Shown here: positions 9,657 to 17,926 of the stretch, in pieces | How the letters are laid out: every line of letters begins with the position of its first letter | How positions within the stretch are numbered: the first letter of the stretch is position 1 | Assembly (NCBI GenBank): GCA_018436855.1 | Contig: JAHDKO010000097.1 | Coordinates: 1 to 63,190 of the forward strand | Length of the DNA stretch: 63,190 nucleotides | Direction of reading: 5' to 3' | DNA from: Deltaproteobacteria bacterium | GTDB taxonomy: Bacteria; Desulfobacterota; Desulfomonilia; UBA1062 | Notes under the pieces: generated by a model | Database searches by the model: none | Told to the model about the DNA's origin: nothing | Seen by the model: only the letters and a program-made list of their open reading frames with translations | Position numbers and translations under genes: made by a program

Positions 9657-10958
9657 TTATTTCCCGGTTGCGGCGTACTTCACGGCCGCCAGGACGGGCT
9701 TGAGTATTTCAATGCGCTGGCGGCACAGGACCGAGAGCTCGCGGTCGGGCGCAGGGTCGCCTTCTCCCTTCTCCACCATTGCCTGGGCGCGGTCCTTGGC
9801 GCGTTCGGCCTGCGCGCTCAAATCCAGGATCGACTTCTCGATCCGGGTCGCCAGGTCGAGCAGGTCGTTGCGGCTCTCCGTCTTCAGCAGTCTTTCCAGC
9901 GAACGGTTCTTGGCCTCGAGCAGGATATCGTTGTTCCAGCGCAGGTTGTCCATCCGGTCGGGGCCGGAGAGGTCCGGGGTGTCGATGAAGTCTGGCAGGG
10001 GCGGCGTTTCAGGTGTTTGCACAACCGCTCTCACCGGAACGTTGTTCTCGATCAGGGCGCTCACTCGGGTCAGCGTGCGTGCGCTGCGCAGGTAGCTTGT
10101 CACCGGCTGCCAGCGGCCGGATTCGTCGAGGCGTGCCACGACCGCCTGGTCTATCGGTTTTGCGCTGTATCTGACGTCGCCCTGGTATACGAGCAGGTCG
10201 AAGGTGCTGCCGGGTTTCGGTTTGGATACGCTCACCATGGTGAGAAAGCTTTTGTACGGCTTTCCGTCGACAATGATTTCCTGCACACGGGACTTCCGCT
10301 CCTGGAAGGCGGCCCGGAGCTTGGCCTGATCGGCCGATTTCACCGCCCGGGCAACAACCCCGGCAATGCATTCGGCTGCATGGTTGTTGACCTTGTTTCT
10401 CGAGGCCTCGCCCCACTCCACAAGATCTCCGGCCCGATACTCTCTCGGCAGGTCAGACGGACCGGGAACCGGCAGGAGGCCCAAGGGCCAGTAGCTGGCC
10501 CAGGCGATCACGTCGATCTCGAATGTTTCCTCTCTCTCACAAAGAGGTTCCCCCAGGGAATCCAGCACGCAGGCGCGAACGGTAAAACCATGCCTGTCGG
10601 TGTGGGGGATCGGTACTATCCCAAACATGGTGAAGATCATCAAGAGCATCTTGCCACCATCTGAGAGCGAGCTGTCGGACCTCTTGAAATCGATGATGAC
10701 CGGCAGTCCTGCCCTGTCGTCCGTGAACACACTCGGGTAAAGGGCCCTGGCCCTCTCGTCGATGAGTTGCGGCGACGGTTGTACGCCCGGTCTTTCATAG
10801 GTGAAGCTCGACATGGCGAATCGCACGGAGCCGAACTCCAAGTTCTTGTCATCGAGAGGTTTCAGGGTGCTGGTGTACCGTGCCGCGCTGCAGCCGCTCA
10901 GAACCAGGGCTGCCAGGGCCAGTGCCAAGCCTGTTGCCAATACCGGGCGTTTTCTCAT
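9657..10958 (-). CDS. Lipoprotein of unknown function, paralogue 2
   Basis: A 433-residue lipoprotein. ATG 10958 is chosen because the signal peptide and lipobox VLSGC (Cys 23) fit from there and AAGGAGG lies about 11 bases upstream; a 13-residue upstream extension lacks support. It shares STLKP just after the lipidated Cys, LYP-x-x-FTDD, PVPG-x-x-DLPR and a nearly identical 110-residue C-terminal helical region with the downstream gene. It is the first gene of the exported-protein cluster, so the promoter should lie in the 400-base gap upstream. Function is unknown; tandem duplication with retained C-termini suggests both proteins dock on the same partner through the C-terminal helix. Confidence 0.78.
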   Translation of the reverse strand: MRKRPVLATGLALALAALVLSGCSAARYTSTLKPLDDKNLEFGSVRFAMSSFTYERPGVQPSPQLIDERARALYPSVFTDDRAGLPVIIDFKRSDSSLSDGGKMLLMIFTMFGIVPIPHTDRHGFTVRACVLDSLGEPLCEREETFEIDVIAWASYWPLGLLPVPGPSDLPREYRAGDLVEWGEASRNKVNNHAAECIAGVVARAVKSADQAKLRAAFQERKSRVQEIIVDGKPYKSFLTMVSVSKPKPGSTFDLLVYQGDVRYSAKPIDQAVVARLDESGRWQPVTSYLRSARTLTRVSALIENNVPVRAVVQTPETPPLPDFIDTPDLSGPDRMDNLRWNNDILLEAKNRSLERLLKTESRNDLLDLATRIEKSILDLSAQAERAKDRAQAMVEKGEGDPAPDRELSVLCRQRIEILKPVLAAVKYAATGK

Positions 10959-11359
10959 GACCGTCGATCCCTCCTTATGATGTGGCCATCGTACCATTCA
11001 GTCCGGGCTCGAAACCCCTGTTGAGACAAAGAGACAGCGGCCCAGGCCTTCATATATATCGGCTGTTGACAGCTGGATGATTATTCTCTTTTTTCCTCAC
11101 AAAACAAGGCTTTTTCTGAAGATTGCCGGATCGGTCAATGGCACGACCTGTCGTATTCGAGAAGGGAGGTTGAGCGGCAAAAGAGGCCGCGCCCGTGAGT
11201 ACAGCTGAACTGTGTGCCGTGTCGCCCCCGGATACCCGGTGACCATTCGGCTGTCGGGGCCATGAACCCTGGCGAGGCTGCATACTCGATGCAGGATCTC
11301 CTGAGCCCGACCCCTGTGGCTGTGCCGGAGGGCAGCCCTGGTATGGCCGCATACTGGAC
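10959..11359. other. Intergenic region upstream of the exported-protein cluster
   Basis: No gene is supported here. The end nearest 10958 carries the AAGGAGG ribosome-binding site of the lipoprotein gene. An A/T-rich stretch around 11050-11110 is the likeliest place for its promoter on the minus strand, but no well-matched -35/-10 pair was found. The part beyond the stop of the ion-channel gene has short inverted repeats (for example GTATG/CATAC near 11341-11355) without a T-run, so no convincing terminator can be named. Confidence 0.4.
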
Positions 11360-12124
11360 TCAGAGGCTGTCCCGCTTTTTTTCGTTCCCGGGATCCCCGT
11401 GTGCGCCGGGGGATCGAGGCCGGTGCCCCACGAAGAACGAGGCCAGCAGGGCGGTGAAGTAGCCGAACACGGCGAATGCATACAGCGCGATGAGGAAGCC
11501 CAGCACCCTGCCCTCGGGCGTTATCGGCCAGTACTGGGACCCGAGGGTCGTGAGGATCATGGCGGTCCACCAGATCGCGTCGCCGTAGTCCTGCAATCCT
11601 TCCCCGCCGGGCTGGGCCCGCTCGAAGGCCAGCATGCCCGCGGCCCCCGCAAAGGTGACCACCAGGGTGGAGAAGAGCACATAGCCGAACCCCTTGCTTC
11701 CCATGAAGATCCTGAGCTCGTTCATGGAGCGGTTGACGGTGCTGACAACCCTGATGAGGGTCAGCCCCCGCATGGTGCGCGCCAGCCTCAGGAACCGGAA
11801 GACCCGGGCGAACCGGAAGATTCTGAGCGCCGGGATGAACAAGGAAACCGCGGTGATCACGTTGCTGCGGAGGTAGACCGCCTTCCGGGGGGCCAGGATG
11901 AACTCGAGAGCGAACTCAGCGACGAAGACGATCCAGATAATGGTGACAATGGACTGAAACAGGGGATTGAGCCCCCGGACAAACTCAATGATCAACAGGG
12001 CGAGCCAGATGAAGGCGAGCACGAACATGGGCTTGTCGATCCATGCCTGGAACTGCTCCAGCGCACCCACCCGCTCGGTTTCAGAGGCCTGGCTCAGCTT
12101 CTTGTCCGGGGCTTCCTCCGTCAT
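11360..12124 (-). CDS. Voltage-gated-like cation channel (Ion_trans family)
   Basis: A 254-residue inner-membrane protein with six predicted membrane segments. An Arg-rich S4-like stretch (LRIFRFARVFRFLRLARTMRG, about residues 98-118) has the regular R-x-x-R spacing of a voltage sensor. A pore helix and filter follow, WWTAMILTTLGSQYWP, then a last membrane helix. The filter has GSQYWP where potassium channels have GYGD; that variant occurs in bacterial Ion_trans proteins, but its selectivity cannot be read off. ATG 12124 has AAGGAG about 12 bases upstream. The neighbouring FAD oxidoreductase gene (transcribed in the same direction, 87 bases upstream) gives no functional clue. Confidence 0.85.
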   Translation of the reverse strand: MTEEAPDKKLSQASETERVGALEQFQAWIDKPMFVLAFIWLALLIIEFVRGLNPLFQSIVTIIWIVFVAEFALEFILAPRKAVYLRSNVITAVSLFIPALRIFRFARVFRFLRLARTMRGLTLIRVVSTVNRSMNELRIFMGSKGFGYVLFSTLVVTFAGAAGMLAFERAQPGGEGLQDYGDAIWWTAMILTTLGSQYWPITPEGRVLGFLIALYAFAVFGYFTALLASFFVGHRPRSPGAHGDPGNEKKRDSL

Positions 12125-12211
12125 TGTCCATCAGGGCTCCTTATAAGAGAATATGAGTAAGGCGCCGCAAGGTGTTCTGCAAGTTTGCCTGGAAACCGCG
12201 GGCGGGAATCC

Positions 12212-13636
12212 TCAGAACCGGTCCCTTCCCAGGTTCGCACCCTGCCGGATGAGTTCCTCCTGCACCTCGCGCGTGGGAACCTCCCGGACAGACCGCGAAA
12301 AACGCGCCGCCAGTGCGGCGCAAGCGCCTGCTGCCTGGCCGGTGGCCATGCAGATGGGCATCACCCGGTAGGATGAATGGGCCTCGTGGCTGCCCGAGAT
12401 GCACCTGCCGGCCACCAGGAGACTGTCGAAACCCTGGGGCAGCAGGGAGCGCAGGGGGATGTCGTACGATTCCCCGGGGGGGAGGTACACCAGCACGGTG
12501 CCCTTGCCTTCCGGGTTGTGCAGATCGACGGGGTAGGTCCCCCGGGCGATGACATCGTCGAACTTCGCCGCCCCGAGTATGTCCTCTGACGTGATCCGGT
12601 AGTCGCAGAGGACTCTCCTGGACTCCCGGACGCCCACGGTGGCGCCGCTCTGAACCATATAGGCCTTCTCAAAGCCCGGCACATACTTCTTCATGAATGC
12701 CGCGATCATCCGGTTCTGTCTCCGGCTTTCCATCTCGGCACAGGTGAGGTCCCACACATCGGTCCCCAGTACCTTGATGACCCGTGAACAGTTGAAGCTC
12801 AGCTCGTCTTCGTGCGGGGTCCCGAAAAAGAGGATGTCCTCGCGGGGCAGATCGAGCCCTTCTTCTTTTTCAGCCTTTCCGATGAGGTCCCACAGGCCGT
12901 GGACCCCCATCCACTGGTCGGGATGTTTCTTTACGTACGCACTGAACGCCGCCTTTCTGAACTCGACCATTCGGAAATAGAGCGTCATGGGCTGCACCAG
13001 GCCGTCCTCGTCCCGCCCTACCTCGAAGGGGGCGCCCGCCCGGGCGGCGATATCGCCGTCTCCGGTACAGTCGATGATCAGCCGTGCCGTGATCACCACG
13101 GGCCCTGACTTGGTCTCGAATATCACTCCCCGGATACGGTCTCCCTCCCGGAACACATCGCTGGCAAAGCAATGGAGGAGCAGCCGCACCCCGGCCTCGT
13201 CGATCATGTCGTCGGCAACCGTCTTGAAGGCCTCCGGGTCGAAGGGCACGGTGTACGCCGTTTCCGGAGAAGGGGGGATGATCCCGCCGACCCGTACGAG
13301 GCGGGCGACCAGGTCTGCGAGAACGCCCGATATCACCGGGTCTCCGGGCCCGTGGTCCGTGGGGAAGAAGTTGATCGCGCCGGGTGTCTCACGGCGATGA
13401 TGCTGGGTGTAGTACGACACGAACGGGTTCACCAGGGCCGCGGTCGCATTTCCGCCGAGGAAGCCGTACTGCTCGCACAGGATCACCTCGGCCCCGGCCC
13501 GGGCTGCCCCCAGAGCGGCTCCCAGCCCTGCAGGGCCCCCTCCGACCACGAGTATGTCCGTTCGGGCGGCCATCAGGGCCCGGCGGGGGGCAAGCACCAC
13601 GGTAGTTGCCTTCTCGGGCTGCTTCAATGGGGGCAT
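12212..13636 (-). CDS. FAD-dependent oxidoreductase (FAD_oxidored type)
   Basis: A 474-residue flavoprotein. The dinucleotide-binding motif ILVVGGGPAGLGAALGAARAG appears at about residues 28-48, followed by a glutamate strand EVILCEQYGFLGGNATAA. A GDGDIA segment (about 190-200) and a C-terminal VAGRCISGSHEAHSSYRVMP...ATGQAAGACAALA block complete the FAD site, as in the family of FAD-dependent dehydrogenases with a fumarate-reductase-like fold. The substrate is unknown. Start is uncertain: ATG 13636 has only a weak ribosome site, and ATG 13573, just before the FAD motif, is possible but leaves very little N-terminus. A perfect TGTGA-N4-TCACA inverted repeat lies just upstream. Confidence 0.85.
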   Translation of the reverse strand: MPPLKQPEKATTVVLAPRRALMAARTDILVVGGGPAGLGAALGAARAGAEVILCEQYGFLGGNATAALVNPFVSYYTQHHRRETPGAINFFPTDHGPGDPVISGVLADLVARLVRVGGIIPPSPETAYTVPFDPEAFKTVADDMIDEAGVRLLLHCFASDVFREGDRIRGVIFETKSGPVVITARLIIDCTGDGDIAARAGAPFEVGRDEDGLVQPMTLYFRMVEFRKAAFSAYVKKHPDQWMGVHGLWDLIGKAEKEEGLDLPREDILFFGTPHEDELSFNCSRVIKVLGTDVWDLTCAEMESRRQNRMIAAFMKKYVPGFEKAYMVQSGATVGVRESRRVLCDYRITSEDILGAAKFDDVIARGTYPVDLHNPEGKGTVLVYLPPGESYDIPLRSLLPQGFDSLLVAGRCISGSHEAHSSYRVMPICMATGQAAGACAALAARFSRSVREVPTREVQEELIRQGANLGRDRF

Positions 13637-13646
13637 GGGCCACCCC

Positions 13647-13660
13647 TGTGATTTTTCACA
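13647..13660 (-). promoter_or_regulatory. Perfect inverted repeat, CRP/FNR-like operator candidate
   Basis: TGTGA-TTTT-TCACA is a perfect 14-base palindrome 11-24 bases upstream of ATG 13636. Half-sites resemble those bound by CRP/FNR-family proteins, although CRP normally has a 6-base spacer. Two further GTGAA repeats lie upstream on the minus strand (around 13664-13681). The position, almost at the start codon, would suit a repressor. Binding is inferred from symmetry only. Confidence 0.4.
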
Positions 13661-13690
13661 AACTGTTTCACTAGGTTCACTCCGAAATCT

Positions 13691-14833
13691 TCAGGCTATT
13701 TTCATGCCCAGCCCCTCCTTGAGAAGCCGGACCGCAATTTCGTTGGTCATGAGGGCGCGTTTCTTCATCTCCGGGATCATCCCCCTGATATGATCCCGGA
13801 GCTCTTCCTTGGTGTCCCAGAAGTGATCGATGTAGGCGACCAGCCTTCCCGCGTTCACCAGGTTCAGGGGAGGGGTTTCCATCCGGAGGTCCTTGAGGAA
13901 ATTCAGCACCTTCGATGAATAGGGGAGCCCCAGGAAGGGAACCCCCTGCAATGCCGCAAAGATCAGGAAATGCAGGCGCATTCCCACGGCGAAATCGAAA
14001 TGCTGCATGATCTCCAGCAGCTGACCCGGGGTGTACTCCTCCCGGAGCACGGAGCAGCGCTGGGGTCTGAGCGTCTTGGAGATAACCGCGTGGGAGTGCT
14101 GCATGTCCTGTTTCCCCCGCTCCATGGGAACGAACACGATGTTGGCGTCGAACCGGTCGATGATGAAATCGGCGGCATTTGCCAAAAGCGAATGGTAAAA
14201 ATCCGGGTCCATGTCCGGGGCGGCCGGCCCCGGTTCCCGGACCGACATTCCCACCAGGATGTGCTTTCCGCTCATGTGCTCCTCGATGAGCATTCCGCCG
14301 TCCACTGTCTGTGGGGTGAGGAGCAGCGCGGGATCTGCAGTGACGACGATCTCCTTTTCCACCCCGGCCTCTTCCAGAATCCTTTTGGCCCCGCGCTCCC
14401 TGACAGTCACCACCGCGGCCCGGTTCAGCGCGTCCCTCACCATGTTCTGGGTTGAGCGATCTCTCAAAGGGCCTGCGCTCACGGCATATATCATGACCGG
14501 CACCCCAAGCTCGTGGGCCACCACGACCTCCCGGAGGAAGGTCTTGGCCTCCTGGTCGAAGAGGATGCCTCCACCTCCCAGGAGAAACAGGTCAAGGTTC
14601 CTGATCTCCTCGGTCGCTTCGCCCTTGGTCATATCCCTGACCGGGACCGCCCTCAAGAAAGGATATCGCCGGACAGTGTCGCCCGGGTCCCGTGAGAACA
14701 CGGTGATGTTCACGGGAACAGAGCCCCTGAGCTGGTTGATGATGCACTCCAGGATTGCCTCGTCACCCATGTTGAGGCCGCCGTAGGAGCCTGATATGCC
14801 AACCCGATAGGTGCGCTCATCCTGATCTGCCAT
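13691..14833 (-). CDS. Polysaccharide pyruvyl transferase family protein (CsaB-like)
   Basis: A 380-residue cytoplasmic enzyme starting at ATG 14833, which has GGGAGG 10 bases upstream; the open frame extends to 15148 but that part reads as non-coding. The N-terminus RVGISGSYGGLNMGDEAILE and the segment LFLLGGGGILFD are hallmarks of the family, which adds a ketal-linked pyruvate to cell-envelope polysaccharides. A later MRLHFLIFAALQGVPFLGLPYSSKV block is the conserved C-terminal domain with its key His. The acceptor is unknown; no S-layer or capsule genes are adjacent. It could also be one of the many family members of unproven activity. Confidence 0.85.
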   Translation of the reverse strand: MADQDERTYRVGISGSYGGLNMGDEAILECIINQLRGSVPVNITVFSRDPGDTVRRYPFLRAVPVRDMTKGEATEEIRNLDLFLLGGGGILFDQEAKTFLREVVVAHELGVPVMIYAVSAGPLRDRSTQNMVRDALNRAAVVTVRERGAKRILEEAGVEKEIVVTADPALLLTPQTVDGGMLIEEHMSGKHILVGMSVREPGPAAPDMDPDFYHSLLANAADFIIDRFDANIVFVPMERGKQDMQHSHAVISKTLRPQRCSVLREEYTPGQLLEIMQHFDFAVGMRLHFLIFAALQGVPFLGLPYSSKVLNFLKDLRMETPPLNLVNAGRLVAYIDHFWDTKEELRDHIRGMIPEMKKRALMTNEIAVRLLKEGLGMKIA

Positions 14834-15085
14834 GCTCGCCGTGCCTCCCATGCTGACGTGTTTTCTCTTGGGATCGGGTTGTCCCCGTGGGCGCAGTCTC
14901 CCCGGAAAGAGGGCAGTGGACGGGAGAGATTGCGGATGCCGTGAAATGCAGGTATGCATGAAAACGGCCCACGAAGTACCTCCATAAGAAATAGTGCAGT
15001 GCGGGTGCCATAATTCAAGGCGCGGCCCGGGGAGACCATAGGCCGATTTTCTTCCAAGTTTCCGGGTGCCCCTCCTCCCCGCACC

Positions 15086-15094
15086 TGGTATAAT
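15086..15094 (+). promoter_or_regulatory. Extended -10 promoter for the small monooxygenase gene
   Basis: TGGTATAAT gives a perfect -10 hexamer (15089-15094) with a TG extension. The predicted start is about 15101, 25 bases before the ATG. No good -35 is seen. The -35 area instead holds a GGTGC/GCACC inverted repeat at about 15065-15085, which could be an operator. Confidence 0.55.
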
Positions 15095-15125
15095 GGCAAA
15101 AACGCATGCTGCAAGGAGGAATGGA

Positions 15126-15431
15126 ATGCTTACTGTTGTTGCCGTCATGAAGGCCGCTCAGGGCAGGGAAAAGGAGATGGAAGAGGCGATCGGGGCCCTG
15201 GTGACGGAGGTGCAGGCCGAGGAGGGTACCCTGGTGTACGCGGTGCACCGCGGCCGCAAGGAGCCGGGGAAGTTTCTCTTTTACGAGAGATACCGCGATA
15301 AGGACGCCTTCAAGGCACACGGGTCCACTCCCCACTTCGCGGAGTTCTTTGGGAAGATAGCGCCGCTGCTCGATGGAGAGCCCGCTATCGAGATCTACGA
15401 GGATTTCGTCTCCATCAGCCCCCAGGGCTGA
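15126..15431 (+). CDS. Antibiotic biosynthesis monooxygenase (ABM)-domain protein
   Basis: A 101-residue protein of the dimeric alpha+beta ABM fold: MLTVVAVMKAAQGREKEMEEA, then TLVYAVHRGRKEPGKFLFYERYRDKDAFKAH and a final HFAEFF...IEIYEDF strand. Members include YgiN-type quinol monooxygenases and many without known activity; this fold needs no cofactor. ATG 15126 follows AAGGAGG and is preferred to upstream starts in the same frame. An extended -10 promoter lies at 15086-15094, so it is probably monocistronic. The CoA-transferase gene converges on it from downstream. Confidence 0.82.
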   Translation: MLTVVAVMKAAQGREKEMEEAIGALVTEVQAEEGTLVYAVHRGRKEPGKFLFYERYRDKDAFKAHGSTPHFAEFFGKIAPLLDGEPAIEIYEDFVSISPQG

Positions 15432-15441
15432 AAGAGGGGAG

Positions 15442-15505
15442 GGGGGAGACGACGTTCTCCCCCGGTTGAGCCGGGAGTACGGGAGGGACGGGGCTTCTTC
15501 CCGTA
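15442..15505. terminator. Two strong hairpins between convergent genes
   Basis: Hairpin 1 pairs GGGGGAGA (15442-15449) with TCTCCCCC (15456-15463) around a 6-base loop. Hairpin 2 pairs TACGGGA (15478-15484) with TCCCGTA (15499-15505). They lie between the stop codons of two converging genes (15431 and 15526), where a two-way terminator is expected. Neither has a clear T-run, so intrinsic termination is uncertain. Confidence 0.4.
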
Positions 15506-15525
15506 TTCCCCGTTTGATTCAAGGG

Positions 15526-17532
15526 CTATGGCGGTGTCATACCCCCATGGTCGAGGGCGTTCTTTGCCTCCTGCCGCGTCTCGTAGATATGGGGGGCGAG
15601 CTTGCGCTCCTTCAGGGCGTCTCCCAGCTTCAGCCGCAGGAAGGTGTTGGTGGTATAGCGCGTGACGCCGGTATAGAACTTGTCCACAAGCCGCTTGACC
15701 ATGTCGGTGTATTCGTCCACCAGTTCGGGCAGGATGTCGAAGTTGTCATAGTTCACGATGGTATAGGTCTTTTCCCCGAGAGGGGAGAGGATCTCCGAGA
15801 CCATCTCCTCCACTGCGCGGATGTCCTCATGCTTTCTGATCTTGTGGCCTTCGAAGTTGACGAAGAAGAGCTTTTCGTCCGGATCGAAGGTGAGGCGTTC
15901 CCGGATCGAGAGACCGAAGATGTCATCTTTGAGGTTCATGGGGCCTTCCCTGAATATCCGGGGGTCCATGAGCGTGGGCGGCTTCTTCATCACCGGGATG
16001 AACTCCATGTGGGCCAGGATGTCCTGCTTGATGTCGACGCCCGGGGCCACTTCCACGAGCTCCATGCCGTCCTCGGTCAGCGAGAAGACGCAGCGCTCGG
16101 TGATATAGGAGACCGGCTGGCACCTCATGACCGCGTAGCGGCCGCTGAAGGTGACGTGCTCCACCTCCTGAAGGAACTTTTTCCGGGAGCCCTCGCTCCT
16201 GATATCCAGCAGACCGTCTTTGACCGACACCTTGAGGCCGTCTGTGGTGAAGGTGCCCATGAACACCACCTTCCGGGCATTCTGGCTGATGTCGATGAAT
16301 CCTCCCGCGCCTGCCAGCCTGCTGCCGAACCTGCTCACGTTCAGATTGCCCTGCGCGTCGGCCTGCGCAAGGCCGAGGAAGCAGCAGTCCAGGCCTCCGC
16401 CTCCGTAGAAGTCGAACTGGTAGGGCTGGTCGATGATGCAGTCCGCGTTGGCCGCCGCGCCGAAGCTCAATCCCCCCGCCGGAAGCCCGCCGATGATCCC
16501 GGGCTCTGCGGTGAGCGTGATATATTCGAGGATCTTCTCTTCATGCGCCACGCTGGAGATGCCTTCGGGCATGCCGATGCCCAGGTTGATGACACTGTTG
16601 CCCTTGAGCTCGAAGGCGGCCCTGCGGGCGATGATCTTTCGCGCGCACGTGTCCATGACCGGGAGCGAATCCATGGGCACCCGGATCTCGCCGCTGTAAT
16701 AGGGATTGTACTGGACGTCGAAGGTCTGCCAGTGGTTCTCGGGCCGCGAGAGAACCACACAGTCGACCAGGATGCCCGGGATCTTGACCTGCCGCGCATT
16801 GAGCGAGCCCCGGTCCGCGATCCGCTCCACCTGGACGATGACGAACCCGCCCGAGTTCTTGGCCGCCATGGCGATGGAGAGCGCCTCCTGGGTCAGGGCC
16901 TCTTTTTCCATGGTGATATTGCCATCCGTGTCTGCGGTGGTGCCGCGCAGGATGGCCACGTTGATGGGGAAGGTCTTGTAGGCGAGATAGTCCGTGCCGT
17001 CGAAGCTCACCGTCTCCACCAAGTCTTCCCGGGTGATCTCGTTGATCTTGCCCCCTCCGAACCGGGGATCCACATAGGTCCACATGCCGTTGGTCGTGAG
17101 CGTGCGTGGCTTGTGGGCCGCGATGTCCCGGAACATGTGGGAGATCACGCCCTGAGGGAGGTTGTAGGCCTCGATCCTGTTTTCGATGGCCAGCCTGCCG
17201 AGCTTGGGCGCGAGGCCCCAGTGGCCCCCGATCACCCGCTTGACGAGGCCTTCATGCCCGAAACGGTTGAGCCCCCGATCCTTGCCGTCCCCCTGGCCGG
17301 CCGCATACACCAGGGTCAGGTCACGGGGTTTGCCGGTCGCAAGGTAATATTCCTCGATCTTGATCAGGATCTCCTCGGGGACCCCGATGCTCACGAAGCC
17401 GCCGGTGGCGATGGTGTCTCCGTCCCGGATGGCCCGGACCGCCTCTTGAGCGGACACGATCTTGCCCCTGCGCATCCGTGAGGGCGGCAGGGCGGAGAGC
17501 ATCGGGTGGATATTGCCGCTTTTTGGTGCCAT
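15526..17532 (-). CDS. Acyl-CoA:acetate/3-ketoacid CoA-transferase (YdiF-like) with C-terminal extension
   Basis: A 668-residue class I CoA-transferase with both halves fused. The N-terminal half has [19 protein letters not shown]; the C-terminal half has [18 protein letters not shown] and the catalytic-glutamate motif [19 protein letters not shown]. Class I enzymes form a glutamyl-CoA thioester to move CoA between acids, typically acetate and short or 3-keto acyl-CoAs. E. coli YdiF is about 530 residues; this protein has about 120 more at the C-terminus, starting near [24 protein letters not shown] precedes ATG 17532. The gene stands alone, so the physiological acid is not given by context; fermentation or syntrophic fatty-acid metabolism is inferred. 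Confidence 0.88.
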   Translation of the reverse strand: MAPKSGNIHPMLSALPPSRMRRGKIVSAQEAVRAIRDGDTIATGGFVSIGVPEEILIKIEEYYLATGKPRDLTLVYAAGQGDGKDRGLNRFGHEGLVKRVIGGHWGLAPKLGRLAIENRIEAYNLPQGVISHMFRDIAAHKPRTLTTNGMWTYVDPRFGGGKINEITREDLVETVSFDGTDYLAYKTFPINVAILRGTTADTDGNITMEKEALTQEALSIAMAAKNSGGFVIVQVERIADRGSLNARQVKIPGILVDCVVLSRPENHWQTFDVQYNPYYSGEIRVPMDSLPVMDTCARKIIARRAAFELKGNSVINLGIGMPEGISSVAHEEKILEYITLTAEPGIIGGLPAGGLSFGAAANADCIIDQPYQFDFYGGGGLDCCFLGLAQADAQGNLNVSRFGSRLAGAGGFIDISQNARKVVFMGTFTTDGLKVSVKDGLLDIRSEGSRKKFLQEVEHVTFSGRYAVMRCQPVSYITERCVFSLTEDGMELVEVAPGVDIKQDILAHMEFIPVMKKPPTLMDPRIFREGPMNLKDDIFGLSIRERLTFDPDEKLFFVNFEGHKIRKHEDIRAVEEMVSEILSPLGEKTYTIVNYDNFDILPELVDEYTDMVKRLVDKFYTGVTRYTTNTFLRLKLGDALKERKLAPHIYETRQEAKNALDHGGMTPP

Positions 17533-17926
17533 GGATTCCTCCTGTTATACATCTGGTATACCGGGATGATGATGGACGCTGCCTTCCTTTTGCCCCATTG
17601 GTTGCTTCATTTATTTCCCCTTTGTCAAGAGGGGGCTTGCATGGGGAGCGGTTCTTGCCCTGGAATCGGTCATTTGCCAGAGAAAGAAGCCGGCAAGGTC
17701 CTTCCCCGGTGCCGGTGCCCGAGTCGTGACAGGCGGCTCTCTTCCCAATTCATCCTGGAGAGGGGGCAGGATGCACAGAGGAAGGCAACATGGGCAGGCA
17801 GGGAGGAAAGCTGCCTGATGCAAGGGGAAGAGAACACCAAGGCGGCGAGCGGCTGTGAAGGGATATTGTTTAAGAGATGCCCTCGTTCAGGGCTCCCGTC
17901 GCTGAAGGTGTGGACCCGGACCGGAC
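17533..17926. other. Intergenic region upstream of the CoA-transferase gene
   Basis: No gene is supported. The CoA-transferase ribosome site lies at its left end, with an 8-base palindrome GGTATACC at 17555-17562 that could be an operator. A TTGACA hexamer on the minus strand (17623-17628) lacks a matching -10. At the other end a GCCCT/AGGGC hairpin (17879-17893) lies 34 bases past the MEMO stop codon and might weakly terminate that transcript, but there is no T-run. Confidence 0.4.

Noticed and set aside
15373..17481. Plus-strand open frame of 702 codons opposite the CoA-transferase gene
   Set aside because: It is the mirror of a clearly coding minus-strand gene; its composition is rich in His, Asp, Gly and Arg as expected from antisense of GC-rich codons, and no domain is seen.
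17623..17628. TTGACA on the minus strand as the CoA-transferase promoter
   Set aside because: No -10 element lies at 15-19 bases, and it is about 90 bases from the gene.
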